Positions 1-8,470 of a DNA stretch of 64,000 nucleotides are shown here, in pieces. The position numbers and the translations under genes are program-made. The DNA comes from Mycobacterium gordonae (lineage in GTDB: Bacteria; Actinomycetota; Actinomycetes; Mycobacteriales; Mycobacteriaceae), in NCBI RefSeq assembly GCF_002101675.1, contig NZ_LQOY01000081.1:124001-188000 (forward strand), given 5' to 3'. Below the pieces are notes generated by a model. The model was not told where the DNA came from, made no database searches, and saw nothing but the letters and a program-made list of their open reading frames with translations. Position 1 is the first letter of the stretch, and every line of letters begins with the position of its first letter.

Positions 1-973
1 GAGCGCCCTGAGCGCCTTGGGCACCAAAGACTCCGCCGGGACCGCCGGGACCGGCTTGACCGCCGACGCCACCTGGACCGCCGGCACCACCACCAAGACC
101 CGCGCCACCGACGCCGCCCTGCCCGCCGAGCCCGCCGTCACCGCCAGTGCCCATGACGAACCCACCCGCACCACCGGCACCCCCGGCGCCGCCCTTACCA
201 CCGGGGCTGCCACTTGCCCCAGGGATAACGGCGTCAGCACCCGGGGCGCCCGCCCCACCGGCGCCACCGGCACCGCCATGGCCCATAAAGAACCCGCCGG
301 CACCACCGACGCCACCAGCACCACCAGTCGTACCGGGGATAATCGCTGATCCGCCGGGTCCGCCGGCCCCTCCGGCACCGAACAACCACCCACCCGCGCC
401 ACCGGCGCCACCGGCACCGCCGGGGCCGCCCAGACCGCCGATTCCGCCCCTACCGATCAACCCGGCCGACCCACCAGAACCGCCGGTCGCGCCCGCTGCC
501 GTGCTGGCACCACCGGCACCGCCGCTCCCGTACAACCACCCGCCTGCCCCGCCGGCGGTCCCTATGCCCTGGGCTGTGGTGTATCCATTGGCGCCGTTAC
601 CGATCAGCGGACGCCCGGTGGCCTGCGTGAAAAACCCATTGATGGCATCACCCGGCGCGCGAATCGCAGCCTGCAGCATGTCTGCCGCACTGGCCGCCTC
701 GGTGCTCTGATAAGCAGCCGCGCTGGCCCCCATGGTGCGTGTGAACTGGTCATGGAAGGCCGCTGCCTTCTCGGCCAGGGTCTGATACTCGTCCGCAAAT
801 TGGCCGAACAGCGATGCGACCGCCGTCGACACCTCGTCGACCGCTGGCCCCAGCACTCCGGCGGTCGGAATCGCCGCCGCCGCGGTGGCGGCGGCCACGT
901 CGGTGCCGATCTTGTCAAGATTCGCAGTCACCCATTGGATGACGGCGGGGTCGAAGTAGAAAGGAGAGCTCAT
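1..973 (-). CDS. PE_PGRS family protein (3' end beyond window)
   Basis: Read from ATG at 973 leftwards, with no stop before the window edge, so the C-terminus is missing. Residues 1 to about 100 form a PE domain: an alanine-rich helical pair containing LAEKAAAFHDQF, which is typical of the family. The linker carries GRPLIGNGANG at about residue 119, the usual PE_PGRS junction. After about residue 135 the protein is Gly-Gly-Ala/Gly-Gly-X repeats. PE_PGRS proteins are exported through ESX-5 to the cell surface of slow-growing mycobacteria. Position beside the acn region suggests the Rv1468c (PE_PGRS29) ortholog, which is an inference from synteny. Several open frames on the opposite strand here are repeat shadows. 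Confidence 0.92.
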   Translation of the reverse strand, partial: MSSPFYFDPAVIQWVTANLDKIGTDVAAATAAAAIPTAGVLGPAVDEVSTAVASLFGQFADEYQTLAEKAAAFHDQFTRTMGASAAAYQSTEAASAADMLQAAIRAPGDAINGFFTQATGRPLIGNGANGYTTAQGIGTAGGAGGWLYGSGGAGGASTAAGATGGSGGSAGLIGRGGIGGLGGPGGAGGAGGAGGWLFGAGGAGGPGGSAIIPGTTGGAGGVGGAGGFFMGHGGAGGAGGAGAPGADAVIPGASGSPGGKGGAGGAGGAGGFVMGTGGDGGLGGQGGVGGAGLGGGAGGPGGVGGQAGPGGPGGVFGAQGAQGA

Positions 974-1521
974 GGCATTTGCACCCCCGTGCTTCATTGC
1001 CAGCCCTGCAGAGTCGCGTGATACGAAACGGCATTCGGCTAACCAATCGAAACGGTACCGCAGCCGGCCTGTCGTCGAAATAGATTTGATAACACTGGAA
1101 ATGGTCGGATTTATGACTTGGAATGGGTCCGAATCCGATTCCTTAAACTGGAATCGGGTGGCTTTATAAACTGGATTAGGTCCGGTTCTTTGTCATAAAC
1201 TGGATCCGGTCGGATTCATAAACTGGACTGAGTCGGGGACGGCCCTGCCCTAGGCCCCGGCGCAGGCGCGATGTGAGCATGCGGCCGGCGCTTCAGCGGT
1301 TTGTGACACGCCGGCTGTTGTTGTGGGGCGCGCATGGCAGGGCCATGCATGATCACAGTCGGCCACACGAGTCACATCCGGAGGAAGGCTGCCGGCTCCC
1401 CCGACCATCGAGGTGCAATGCTGTGAAAACCCACCAACCGGCCACAACCGTCTCAACTCGACCCAGTCACGCCGGGGTGGATGTCCGAGGCCACCGCGCC
1501 CGCAACGGAAGGTAGGACGCA
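974..1521. other. Intergenic region between PE_PGRS and sulfotransferase genes
   Basis: This is 548 bases with divergent genes on both sides, so it must hold both promoters. The tandem repeat at 1088-1240 is the only structure seen. Bases 1241-1505 return to high GC and give only short open frames on both strands without convincing protein character. A GGAAGG at 1506-1511 is a ribosome binding site for the sulfotransferase start at 1522. Confidence 0.6.
1088..1240. repeat. Degenerate tandem repeat, about 6 units of 21-32 bases
   Basis: Units begin near 1088, 1113, 1145, 1166, 1195 and 1218. Each resembles ATAAACTGGA followed by a GGTCCGG/GGTCGG core and a short T-rich tail. The last three units are the clearest. 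The array is AT-richer than its surroundings and lies in the upstream region of the leftward PE_PGRS gene and the rightward sulfotransferase gene. Unit length varies and there are no conserved spacers, so this is a decayed minisatellite-like array rather than a CRISPR. Confidence 0.7.
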
Positions 1522-2298
1522 ATGCGCTCGCCAGTGTTTGTTACGGGGTCCGTGCGCTCCGGCACCAGCGCGCTTGTCGACGTGCTGTGGCATATGGGCT
1601 ACCAAGGCTTCGGGGAGGGGCACTTCCTCTCGCTGCTTCACTATATCGACGCCATAGTGGATCAACACTTTGTTAGGTTTGCGAAGCCACCCGACCCCGG
1701 TGTGATGTTGGGAAACATCGACAAGCGCGATTTGAAGCGCAGGCTCTTTGTGACGTTTCGCACGGTGGTGAACGATTTGGATCAGAAGGAGCCGTGGTTC
1801 GATAAGACTGCGGATCCGGGCATGATTTTGGCGAGCCCAATCCTTCGGGAACTGTGGCCGGGCTGCGTTATTGTCTTCGCCAAGCGGCGCGGCATTGAAA
1901 ATGTAATCTCGCGGATGAAGAAGTTTCCCGGCGAGTCGTTCGAAAACCACTGTGCCGGTTGGGCGGGAAGCATGGCCGAGTGGCGGACCGTTCGGCAACG
2001 GTTGCCGGCGGGAAGTTTCATTGAGGTCGAGCAGCGCGACATGATCCAGCAACCGGAGCGCACCGCTCGAAGTTTGTGCGCATTTCTGCAGGCGGACGAG
2101 AGCGTGATTCCAGCCGCTTTCAACGCGATGAGTACTCATCGCCCGCAGGAGAGCGCAGAAGGAAGCGCCTCCAAGACATTGTCGCTCGCTGAGTCCGGCT
2201 GGACGGCAGAGCAGGTGAAGACGTTTCGCGAACACTGCGAAACCGAGATGAACGAATTCGGCTACACCATGGATGAGCGTTACAGCGCAATCGTGTGA
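1522..2298 (+). CDS. PAPS-dependent sulfotransferase family protein
   Basis: This 258-residue protein opens with VTGSVRSGTSAL (residues 7-18), the 5'-phosphosulfate loop of sulfotransferases that binds the donor PAPS. A downstream region around residues 128-150 (ENVISRMKKFPGESF) fits the 3'-phosphate-binding R/S segment. The usual length is 250-350 residues, so it appears complete. The ATG at 1522 has GGAAGG 11 bases upstream. It transfers sulfate to a hydroxyl, probably of a sugar or lipid. As the first gene before two glycosyltransferases and several methyltransferases, it probably sulfates the glycan made by this cluster. The acceptor cannot be read from sequence. Base composition is less GC-rich than the core genes. 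Confidence 0.82.
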   Translation: MRSPVFVTGSVRSGTSALVDVLWHMGYQGFGEGHFLSLLHYIDAIVDQHFVRFAKPPDPGVMLGNIDKRDLKRRLFVTFRTVVNDLDQKEPWFDKTADPGMILASPILRELWPGCVIVFAKRRGIENVISRMKKFPGESFENHCAGWAGSMAEWRTVRQRLPAGSFIEVEQRDMIQQPERTARSLCAFLQADESVIPAAFNAMSTHRPQESAEGSASKTLSLAESGWTAEQVKTFREHCETEMNEFGYTMDERYSAIV

Positions 2299-2661
2299 CA
2301 CTCGGCTGCCGGAGCAAACGTGGAAATAGCTTGGCGTATACGGGTGGAACTGTCCGGCGGAGCGTCGTTTGACTGTCCGAAGTTCTTGTGGGTTTCGGCG
2401 AACCCGTCCGCCGTGGTGACCACTACGCCTCGCGCGAAGGTCGCCGGGTTGAGCGGGCCGCCGCAAGGCCGACCGTACTGGTGGATCTGACTAAATGGTC
2501 GACCGGCACCCGGCAGACCCGATAAGGTGATGGCCGATCGGCTGCTTCAATGCTGAAGGGAGCGGATGCCGGGTGCTTACGCAGAGGACAACGCGACGCC
2601 CGAAAGTCCTTGAGGGCTCCGCTCGGTCGAGGTCGCGCACAGCTCCGGCGGAAATTACCTG
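2299..2661. other. Non-coding gap before the GT2 gene
   Basis: These 363 bases separate the sulfotransferase and GT2 genes on the same strand. No protein-like open frame, hairpin or repeat was recognised. The frame of the GT2 gene is closed by a TGA at 2611-2613, so 2662 is its first ATG. A separate promoter for the GT2-GT4-TylF genes could lie here, but no clear box was identified. Confidence 0.5.
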
Positions 2662-4329
2662 ATGACTGCCGCGAAAAGTGCTGACAAGAACACTTCGACA
2701 GATGAGAGTCCGCCGAAGGTGAAGGCGGCAACGTCGCCTTCAGAGCCAGCTGGGCCAATCAGCGTGGCACTTCCCTCCCACGCTGCCTCGGAAGATTTTG
2801 ATGAGTCGGCTTATCTCGCAGCATTTCCGGACGTTGCAAGATCTATCAAGGCCGGACAAATTCCGTCCGCATTAGACCACTACGAATTCTATGGGAGGCG
2901 CGAGGGCCGTCTTGAGGACCCTCGTTACGAGGCGCTCGTTCGCGCCGACACACCGGGATTCCCCGCCGCCAGCGTGGACCGAATCTTCGGTTGCAAAGAT
3001 GGGCAATGCCTGGTCCTGGGCTGGGTGAACGACGACGAACAGGAACCCGTCAGCAAACTAGTGCTGCGGAACGCCCTTGGCTTGCGGGGCTCAACGACGG
3101 CTCTCTACCGGTATCGCCGTAAGGATGTCACAGACCATCTGGTGCTGCCGGAGGATAGAAGTCTCGCTTTCTGGGCGATCGTCACCATCGAAAGACCGGA
3201 AACGATGAGTGCGCCGGCCCAAGTAACTCTCTTAGTTGGGGCCGAGCGCAAGACACTCGAGTGTCGAATCCATCCGGTGGACGAAGAGAAATTCCGCGAG
3301 CTAGTTCTTGATCATTTGGCTAAGACCCAAGCCGTCGGACATGCTCCCGCGGAAATCTTTCGCTACCTCGACGCCGGACTAGGACGCTCGCTGATCGCAT
3401 TGAACCTCAAGGTTTCGAAGCGGATAGCCGCGGGCGGGCAGACGGTCCAAATCGGCGTGGCGCCGGCCCGACCGGAAGCGTCAATTATCGTGTGTTTGTA
3501 CGGCAGGCCGGACCTGCTGACGATTCAGTGTGCGCTTTTCTCGAAGTGTCGCGGCATCGAAAACTACGAGTTCATCTACGTCTCGAATAGTCCGGAACTG
3601 GCAGAATTGCTGATCAAGGACGCTACGATTGCGAACCGGATCTATGGAATGCCTATCACGCTGATTCTCCTGCCGGGCAACGCGGGGTTCGGTGTCGCCA
3701 ATAATGTTGCGGCCAGCGCCGCGCGCAGTGCTCGCCTTCTGATAGTGAATCCCGACATTTTTCCCATGGATCCGGAATGGCCGTCGCAGCATAGCCAGAT
3801 CGTGAACGATATGCCCCCGGAGCAAGTTGCGCTGTTTGGTGCGCCTTTGTATTACGACGACGGATCGTTGATGCATGGGGGTATGTATTTTGAAGTGGAC
3901 ATACAATTCTCTTTTCGCGATCAGCAAGCGACGCGCTGCGAGATGCTCAGAGTGGAACACTACGGCAAGGGCGCGCCGCCGCATACGAACCCATTCCTTG
4001 TCTCACGCCCGGTCCCAGCGGTGAGCGGGGCGTTCATGTCCGTCGAGCGCGAGTGGTTCGAGTCGTTGGGGGGGTTCTCGCCGGAATTCATCTACGGGCA
4101 CTATGAGGATGCCGACCTGTGCCTCAAGAGTTTCACCGCGGGTAAGCCGGCTTGGCTTCATTACCTGCCGTTCGTGCATTTCGAGGGCAAGGGTTCGACA
4201 TACCGTCCAGCGTCCGAGGGTGGACGCCTGGTGAATCGATGGCACTTCACCCGAGTCTGGGGTGAAACCGTGACGAAGAGCCTCCACGGTCCTGCGCCAC
4301 AAGCTTTCTCGACTCCGGCTCACCGCTGA
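2662..4329 (+). CDS. GT2-family glycosyltransferase with N-terminal accessory domains
   Basis: This is a 555-residue, three-part protein. Residues about 46-85 hold an ESAYLAAFPDVA...HYEFYGRREGR module common at the N-terminus of bacterial polysaccharide glycosyltransferases. Residues about 95-240 look like a beta-sandwich (VDRIFG...LVLGWVNDD) resembling the start of the methyltransferase at 6869-8299. The GT-A catalytic domain starts near residue 274 (SIIVCLYGRPDLL), with VNPD as DxD-like metal site near 360 and GHYEDADLC near 480, as in rhamnosyltransferase-like GT2 enzymes. No membrane segment was seen, so it is cytosolic or peripheral. The GT4 gene follows 34 bases later, probably as an operon. 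Donor and acceptor are unknown. Confidence 0.85.
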   Translation: MTAAKSADKNTSTDESPPKVKAATSPSEPAGPISVALPSHAASEDFDESAYLAAFPDVARSIKAGQIPSALDHYEFYGRREGRLEDPRYEALVRADTPGFPAASVDRIFGCKDGQCLVLGWVNDDEQEPVSKLVLRNALGLRGSTTALYRYRRKDVTDHLVLPEDRSLAFWAIVTIERPETMSAPAQVTLLVGAERKTLECRIHPVDEEKFRELVLDHLAKTQAVGHAPAEIFRYLDAGLGRSLIALNLKVSKRIAAGGQTVQIGVAPARPEASIIVCLYGRPDLLTIQCALFSKCRGIENYEFIYVSNSPELAELLIKDATIANRIYGMPITLILLPGNAGFGVANNVAASAARSARLLIVNPDIFPMDPEWPSQHSQIVNDMPPEQVALFGAPLYYDDGSLMHGGMYFEVDIQFSFRDQQATRCEMLRVEHYGKGAPPHTNPFLVSRPVPAVSGAFMSVEREWFESLGGFSPEFIYGHYEDADLCLKSFTAGKPAWLHYLPFVHFEGKGSTYRPASEGGRLVNRWHFTRVWGETVTKSLHGPAPQAFSTPAHR

Positions 4330-4363
4330 GCGCTCACCGGGAACAACATTTGAGGCGGGGGAA

Positions 4364-5767
4364 ATGACCGAAAGAGCGGGCAACGCCAAAGTCCTCGTTG
4401 TCAGTCTCCACCATCCCGAATTGATGCGGGGCGGTGCGCAGCAGATTGCCTACGAACTATTCCAGGGATTACAGGACGAACCAGGTGTCGAACCGGTACT
4501 CCTGGCTTCAACCGATATGGCATATCCGGCATTGTATAAAGCCGGGGCCTGCATCACCGGCTTCGACCAGAGGCCAAACGAATTCCTGTTCTTGCCGCAG
4601 GAATACAACGGTGCCTGGCATCGAACGTCTTCAGTCCGTCTGATCGATGCCTATTGCGAATTTCTTAGGGACATTCGACCTGACGTGGTTCATTTTCATC
4701 ATTTTCTGACTTATGGCATTGATCTGCTCAGCCTGACCAGGCGAATCCTGCCCACAGCGCGCCTTGTGTTCACCTTCCACGAATTTCTCAGCATTTGCGA
4801 AGCGAACGGACATATGGTGCGAACGAGCGATCAATCGCTGTGCTCGCAAGCAAGCTCGGTCCGCTGTCATCAGTGCTTTCCCGATCGCCCGCCCGAACAC
4901 TTTTCGTTGCGGAAGATGTGGTTCATGCGACACCTGCAGGAGGTGGACGTTTTTACCTGCCCCAGCAGTTTCATGATCGACCGCTATGTAGCGTGGGGGA
5001 TCGACGGGGGAAAGATCCGTCACGTGTCAAACGGTCAAGCCGACTGCACCCGCGGTGTAGAGCTTCCCGCTCCCGAGGGGCCAAAGAACCGCTTCGGTTT
5101 CTTTGGACAGCTGGTCGACATAAAGGGTGTTCAAATTATCCTGCGGGCGGTGGCAATCCTTCGGGAGCAGGGCTTCACAACCTTCAAGGTTGAGATAAAC
5201 GGCGACAACCTCCGTTATGCCACGCCAGCACTCGCCACGGAAATTGAGCAGTTCCTCGCCGAAGAGAATGAGCGCCCTTTTGCGGAGCGAATCGTGCAAT
5301 TCAATGGTTCCTACCAGGTAGATCAACTCGCTAGCCGAATGGCACGCGTTGACTGGTCGATTGTGCCTTCCCTCTGGGAGGAGGCGTTCGGCCTCGTGGT
5401 ATCGGAGGCGTGGGCATTCCGCCGCCCGGTCATCTGTTCCGATGTCGGGGCGCTGGCCGAGCGCATCACCGATGACGTTGACGGCTTCCACTTCACCCGA
5501 GGTGACCCCTACGCACTGGCCGCAGTCATCCTGAGAGCCGCTACGGAAAACGGTCTTTGGGAGCGTCTTTCCGGTGCGATCCCCGAACCGCCGTCTCGGG
5601 CGGCAATGGTAGCGGGATTCCTCGACGTTTATGGGCTTAAACAAAAGCCAAACGGCTCAGCAGTGCGGCGAGCGGTCAGCCGCGACAAGGTCGCAACAAG
5701 AAACGATGCACCGGTGAAAGCACCTAGCCCGTCCCACCGGCCGGCGCGGATATCGAATTCGAGATAA
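4364..5767 (+). CDS. GT4-family glycosyltransferase
   Basis: This is a 467-residue GT-B enzyme. The N-terminal Rossmann half begins KVLVVSLHHPELMRGGAQQIAYEL, with the glycine loop that lies near the acceptor. The C-terminal half has FGFFGQLVDIKGVQIIL and SLWEEAFGLVVSEAW near residue 336, the E-x7-E motif that binds the nucleotide sugar in GT4 retaining enzymes. The last 45 residues are polar and basic and look disordered. It sits 34 bases after the GT2 gene and 4 bases before the TylF-type methyltransferase, so the three are probably co-transcribed. It should add a sugar to the same glycan; sugar identity is not deducible. Confidence 0.87.
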   Translation: MTERAGNAKVLVVSLHHPELMRGGAQQIAYELFQGLQDEPGVEPVLLASTDMAYPALYKAGACITGFDQRPNEFLFLPQEYNGAWHRTSSVRLIDAYCEFLRDIRPDVVHFHHFLTYGIDLLSLTRRILPTARLVFTFHEFLSICEANGHMVRTSDQSLCSQASSVRCHQCFPDRPPEHFSLRKMWFMRHLQEVDVFTCPSSFMIDRYVAWGIDGGKIRHVSNGQADCTRGVELPAPEGPKNRFGFFGQLVDIKGVQIILRAVAILREQGFTTFKVEINGDNLRYATPALATEIEQFLAEENERPFAERIVQFNGSYQVDQLASRMARVDWSIVPSLWEEAFGLVVSEAWAFRRPVICSDVGALAERITDDVDGFHFTRGDPYALAAVILRAATENGLWERLSGAIPEPPSRAAMVAGFLDVYGLKQKPNGSAVRRAVSRDKVATRNDAPVKAPSPSHRPARISNSR

Positions 5768-5771
5768 CCAC

Positions 5772-6599
5772 ATGGATGACGGGGACCGGCAACCAGCAAA
5801 CACGCTGGTGTCTCGACAAGCGTCGAACGATCAGGGGTTCGGCCGCGGCAGATTGGCCCAGCGGTATCTCAATCTCCTCGAGGCCTCGCTCACCGGCATG
5901 CTTTTCGAGGATGCTCCCTGTGACTACTGGTCAGGTGACAAGTTCGATGCAAACACGCGTCTCCTGGGGAGGGACTGGCCTTCACTGTCCTTCACCATGA
6001 TTGGAGGCGTTCGCATGCGAAACCTGCGCTACGCCTGCGAGACGGTAGTGCTAGACGGCGTCGACGGTGACTTCATAGAGACCGGCGTCTGGCGAGGCGG
6101 GGCCTGCATCCTTATGAAGGGAATTTTGGAAGCATACGGCGATGCCACGCGACGTGTCTTCGTTGCTGACAGCTTTGCCGGACTTCCGCCGCCGGACGTC
6201 GAGAACTTTCCCGCGGATGCAGGGGATCTGCATCACACCCGTGCTCAGCTCCGGGTATCGCGTGGGGACGTTGAGGATAATTTCCGCCGTTTCGGGTTGC
6301 TCGACAATCGCGTGGTTTTCCTCGAGGGTTGGTTCAAGGATACGTTGCCGGATGCTCCAATTGACCAGTTAGCTGTATTGCGACTTGACGGCGATATGTA
6401 TGAATCGACGATCCAAGCATTGGACGCGCTCTATCACAAGGTGTCTTATGGCGGCTTCCTGATCGTGGACGATTATTTCCTGCCGGCGTGCGCGAAGGCC
6501 GTCGACGATTTCCGCGAGCGTTACGGGATCACATCGCCGATATTGCCGATTGACTACTGGGGTTCGTACTGGCGTGTCGACCACAAGCCGATACGGTAG
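5772..6599 (+). CDS. TylF/MycF-type sugar O-methyltransferase
   Basis: This 275-residue protein matches the macrocin O-methyltransferase family. It has FIETGVWRGGACILM near residues 100-115 (SAM-binding loop), FVADSFAGLPPPD near 130, LRLDGDMYEST near 203 and VDDYFLPAC near 233. In TylF and MycF the corresponding acidic residues bind Mg2+ beside the sugar hydroxyl. Length is normal for the family. It methylates a sugar hydroxyl, presumably on the glycan made by the two preceding transferases, whose genes lie 4 bases upstream in line. TylF-like enzymes also occur in mycobacterial glycopeptidolipid and lipooligosaccharide loci, so the role fits an O-methylated cell-wall sugar. Confidence 0.88.
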   Translation: MDDGDRQPANTLVSRQASNDQGFGRGRLAQRYLNLLEASLTGMLFEDAPCDYWSGDKFDANTRLLGRDWPSLSFTMIGGVRMRNLRYACETVVLDGVDGDFIETGVWRGGACILMKGILEAYGDATRRVFVADSFAGLPPPDVENFPADAGDLHHTRAQLRVSRGDVEDNFRRFGLLDNRVVFLEGWFKDTLPDAPIDQLAVLRLDGDMYESTIQALDALYHKVSYGGFLIVDDYFLPACAKAVDDFRERYGITSPILPIDYWGSYWRVDHKPIR

Positions 6600-6868
6600 A
6601 TCCACTTACCAATCTGCTTCCTGTCTGCACGAATTAAACGTTGCTGGCCGTTGTCCACCTGCGCAACCGAGCGTCTATTTCCGCGAGGCCCTGAGGTAGA
6701 TTCGACCAAACTCGCGCAGCGTCTTCCCGGCATCCTTAAGCCTTCGGCCGCCGAACTGCTCACTGAGGCGCTGCGCGAGTTCGGTCATCTGCGATGAGGA
6801 TCGCCTCAGCTTGGTCGCGTCGGCAGTGGGCCGATAGACCGGCTCCAGTAAACGTCGTGGGCGCAGAA

Positions 6869-8299
6869 CTACCCTGTGGGTCGCCGAAGCACGACGTAGT
6901 CCTGCGAGAAGTGCTGCCCCATGACAATCACGTCGACGATCTCCAGGTACTTGGCCCAGGTCTGCCGGATATACGAGCGCGAGTGATAAGTCGCCCGATA
7001 GTACGTGCTCCGGTCCTCGCCGATGGCGTTGTCGGCGATGCTGTCAAAAAATCCGAAGCGCTCGACGAACGGGGCAAACAGGGCCTGGGGCTGCCGGTAG
7101 TACACGCCTTCACCGTGAACCGTGAGGACCGCGAGCCCGCCCGGCTTGAGGATCCTACGGATTCGATCCAGCCACATCAGCTGGTGGTACTCGGTCAAGT
7201 GGGTCATCACGGATATGCCATACAGAAAATCGACGGACCTTTCCTCCAGGTCGAATCCGTCGAGCGAGAGGACCCCGAAGTCGCCATGCGTCGCAAGATT
7301 CTGGGCGCACCAGCGGATGTTCACTTCGTCGATATCCAGGCCGATCGTCATTTTGGCCCGTCCCTCACCCGACTCCCGGATCTGCCGCAACACGCGTCCG
7401 CAGCCGACGCCCCAATCCAGCACCGTCCCAAGGTCTGCGATCGGCCGCCCGGCGTGACGCCGCGCGATGAGATCGAGCTGGTGGAACGTGGTGGCTCCGA
7501 AGACGAGGTACTGGAAGGCGTCCGACGTGGGACCCGAGACGCGATGGATATTGGCGATGTCGGGAAGCGGCGCACTGAGCCTCGAAGCGTCGAATACCGC
7601 CTTTGGGATCCAGAGGCTGCGTAACGACGAGTGGAACTGCGACCGCGAATCCCCTGGTTCGCTCGAGTCGACGCCGATGCGCAGGCTCGTGCCGGATGCC
7701 GCCATGACCTGTGATCGCGGGATGCGCAGGCTCCCGTAACTGGCTTCCTTCCCAAGCACGGATGGTGACCCCGGGCGCAAGGGGATTCTCGTCTCGGATC
7801 GATCGAAAAGCTTCACTGCCACGTCGCCTGGGGGAGTGGGCTTTTCGACTACGACGGAAACGTCCAGTGCATCTTCGAGACGAGTAATCGTGGGGGTGAA
7901 CAGGACGGCTTCGTCAAGGTCAGCTCGCGCCGCGGGATCGATCGACTGCATCGCCGCGAGCCGACGGTTCTCGCCCAATGTCAGCAGCGCACCGTTCTCG
8001 CGGAAGACGATCGAGAACGGAACGTCCGGCTTCAGGCCGTTGGCGAGGGGCATCCAAAGGCGCCAGTGGTACGTCGGTGCGGCTGGCGAGGCGGGGAGAT
8101 TCAGGGCCGTCCGCAGCTGCGGATGTGGGAAGCAGGGCCGCAAAGTGATGACCACCTCGCCAGCTTGCACAAATTGGATTTCCGGCCGCTCCGCAGGCTC
8201 GTCCTCGCAGAGCGCCCACCCCGCGATGAGAAACTTGTCGACTCGGTCGACATGCCCGCGCAGGGAACGTTTGCCGCCGGCATGGTGGGTGCTCATCAT
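6869..8299 (-). CDS. Class I SAM methyltransferase with N-terminal beta-sandwich domain
   Basis: This is a 476-residue protein on the opposite strand to its neighbours. Residues about 12-130 begin LRGHVDRVDKFLIAGWAL, a beta-sandwich module often attached to polysaccharide glycosyltransferases and similar in opening to the one in the GT2 at 2662. Residues about 290-420 are a Rossmann methyltransferase: TVLDWGVGCGRVLRQI (motif I), IGLDIDEVN (motif II) and RILKPGGLAVLTVHGEG (post-motif). The methyl acceptor is unknown but presumably a sugar. It is convergent with the TylF gene and divergent from the GSCFA gene, so 8300-8470 should hold both promoters. Confidence 0.82.
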   Translation of the reverse strand: MMSTHHAGGKRSLRGHVDRVDKFLIAGWALCEDEPAERPEIQFVQAGEVVITLRPCFPHPQLRTALNLPASPAAPTYHWRLWMPLANGLKPDVPFSIVFRENGALLTLGENRRLAAMQSIDPAARADLDEAVLFTPTITRLEDALDVSVVVEKPTPPGDVAVKLFDRSETRIPLRPGSPSVLGKEASYGSLRIPRSQVMAASGTSLRIGVDSSEPGDSRSQFHSSLRSLWIPKAVFDASRLSAPLPDIANIHRVSGPTSDAFQYLVFGATTFHQLDLIARRHAGRPIADLGTVLDWGVGCGRVLRQIRESGEGRAKMTIGLDIDEVNIRWCAQNLATHGDFGVLSLDGFDLEERSVDFLYGISVMTHLTEYHQLMWLDRIRRILKPGGLAVLTVHGEGVYYRQPQALFAPFVERFGFFDSIADNAIGEDRSTYYRATYHSRSYIRQTWAKYLEIVDVIVMGQHFSQDYVVLRRPTG

Positions 8300-8470
8300 C
8301 GCCTCGTCATGAGGGAAAGAGATGGAACGGGATTGTGCACTTCGGTATTATGCGCTTCAGGGTGACGGGGGGTATGGATCGCAGGGTTTGTCCACGTAAA
8401 TGGTTCCGGTCGATGCTCGCGACGTATCGATACCGCCGTTGCTCCATTTATTTTGTCGTGTAGGAATTTC

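Noticed and set aside
147..710. Long proline-rich open frame opposite the PE_PGRS gene
   Set aside because: It is the complement of GGX-repeat DNA; the opposite strand encodes a clear PE domain and PGRS repeats.
1088..1240. CRISPR array
   Set aside because: Repeats are degenerate and vary in length, and there are no unique spacers of constant size or cas genes.
6675..6788. 37-codon leftward frame beginning MTELAQRLSEQFGG
   Set aside because: Helical-looking but too short and without a family match; it could be a remnant of a C-terminus, so it is not annotated as a gene.
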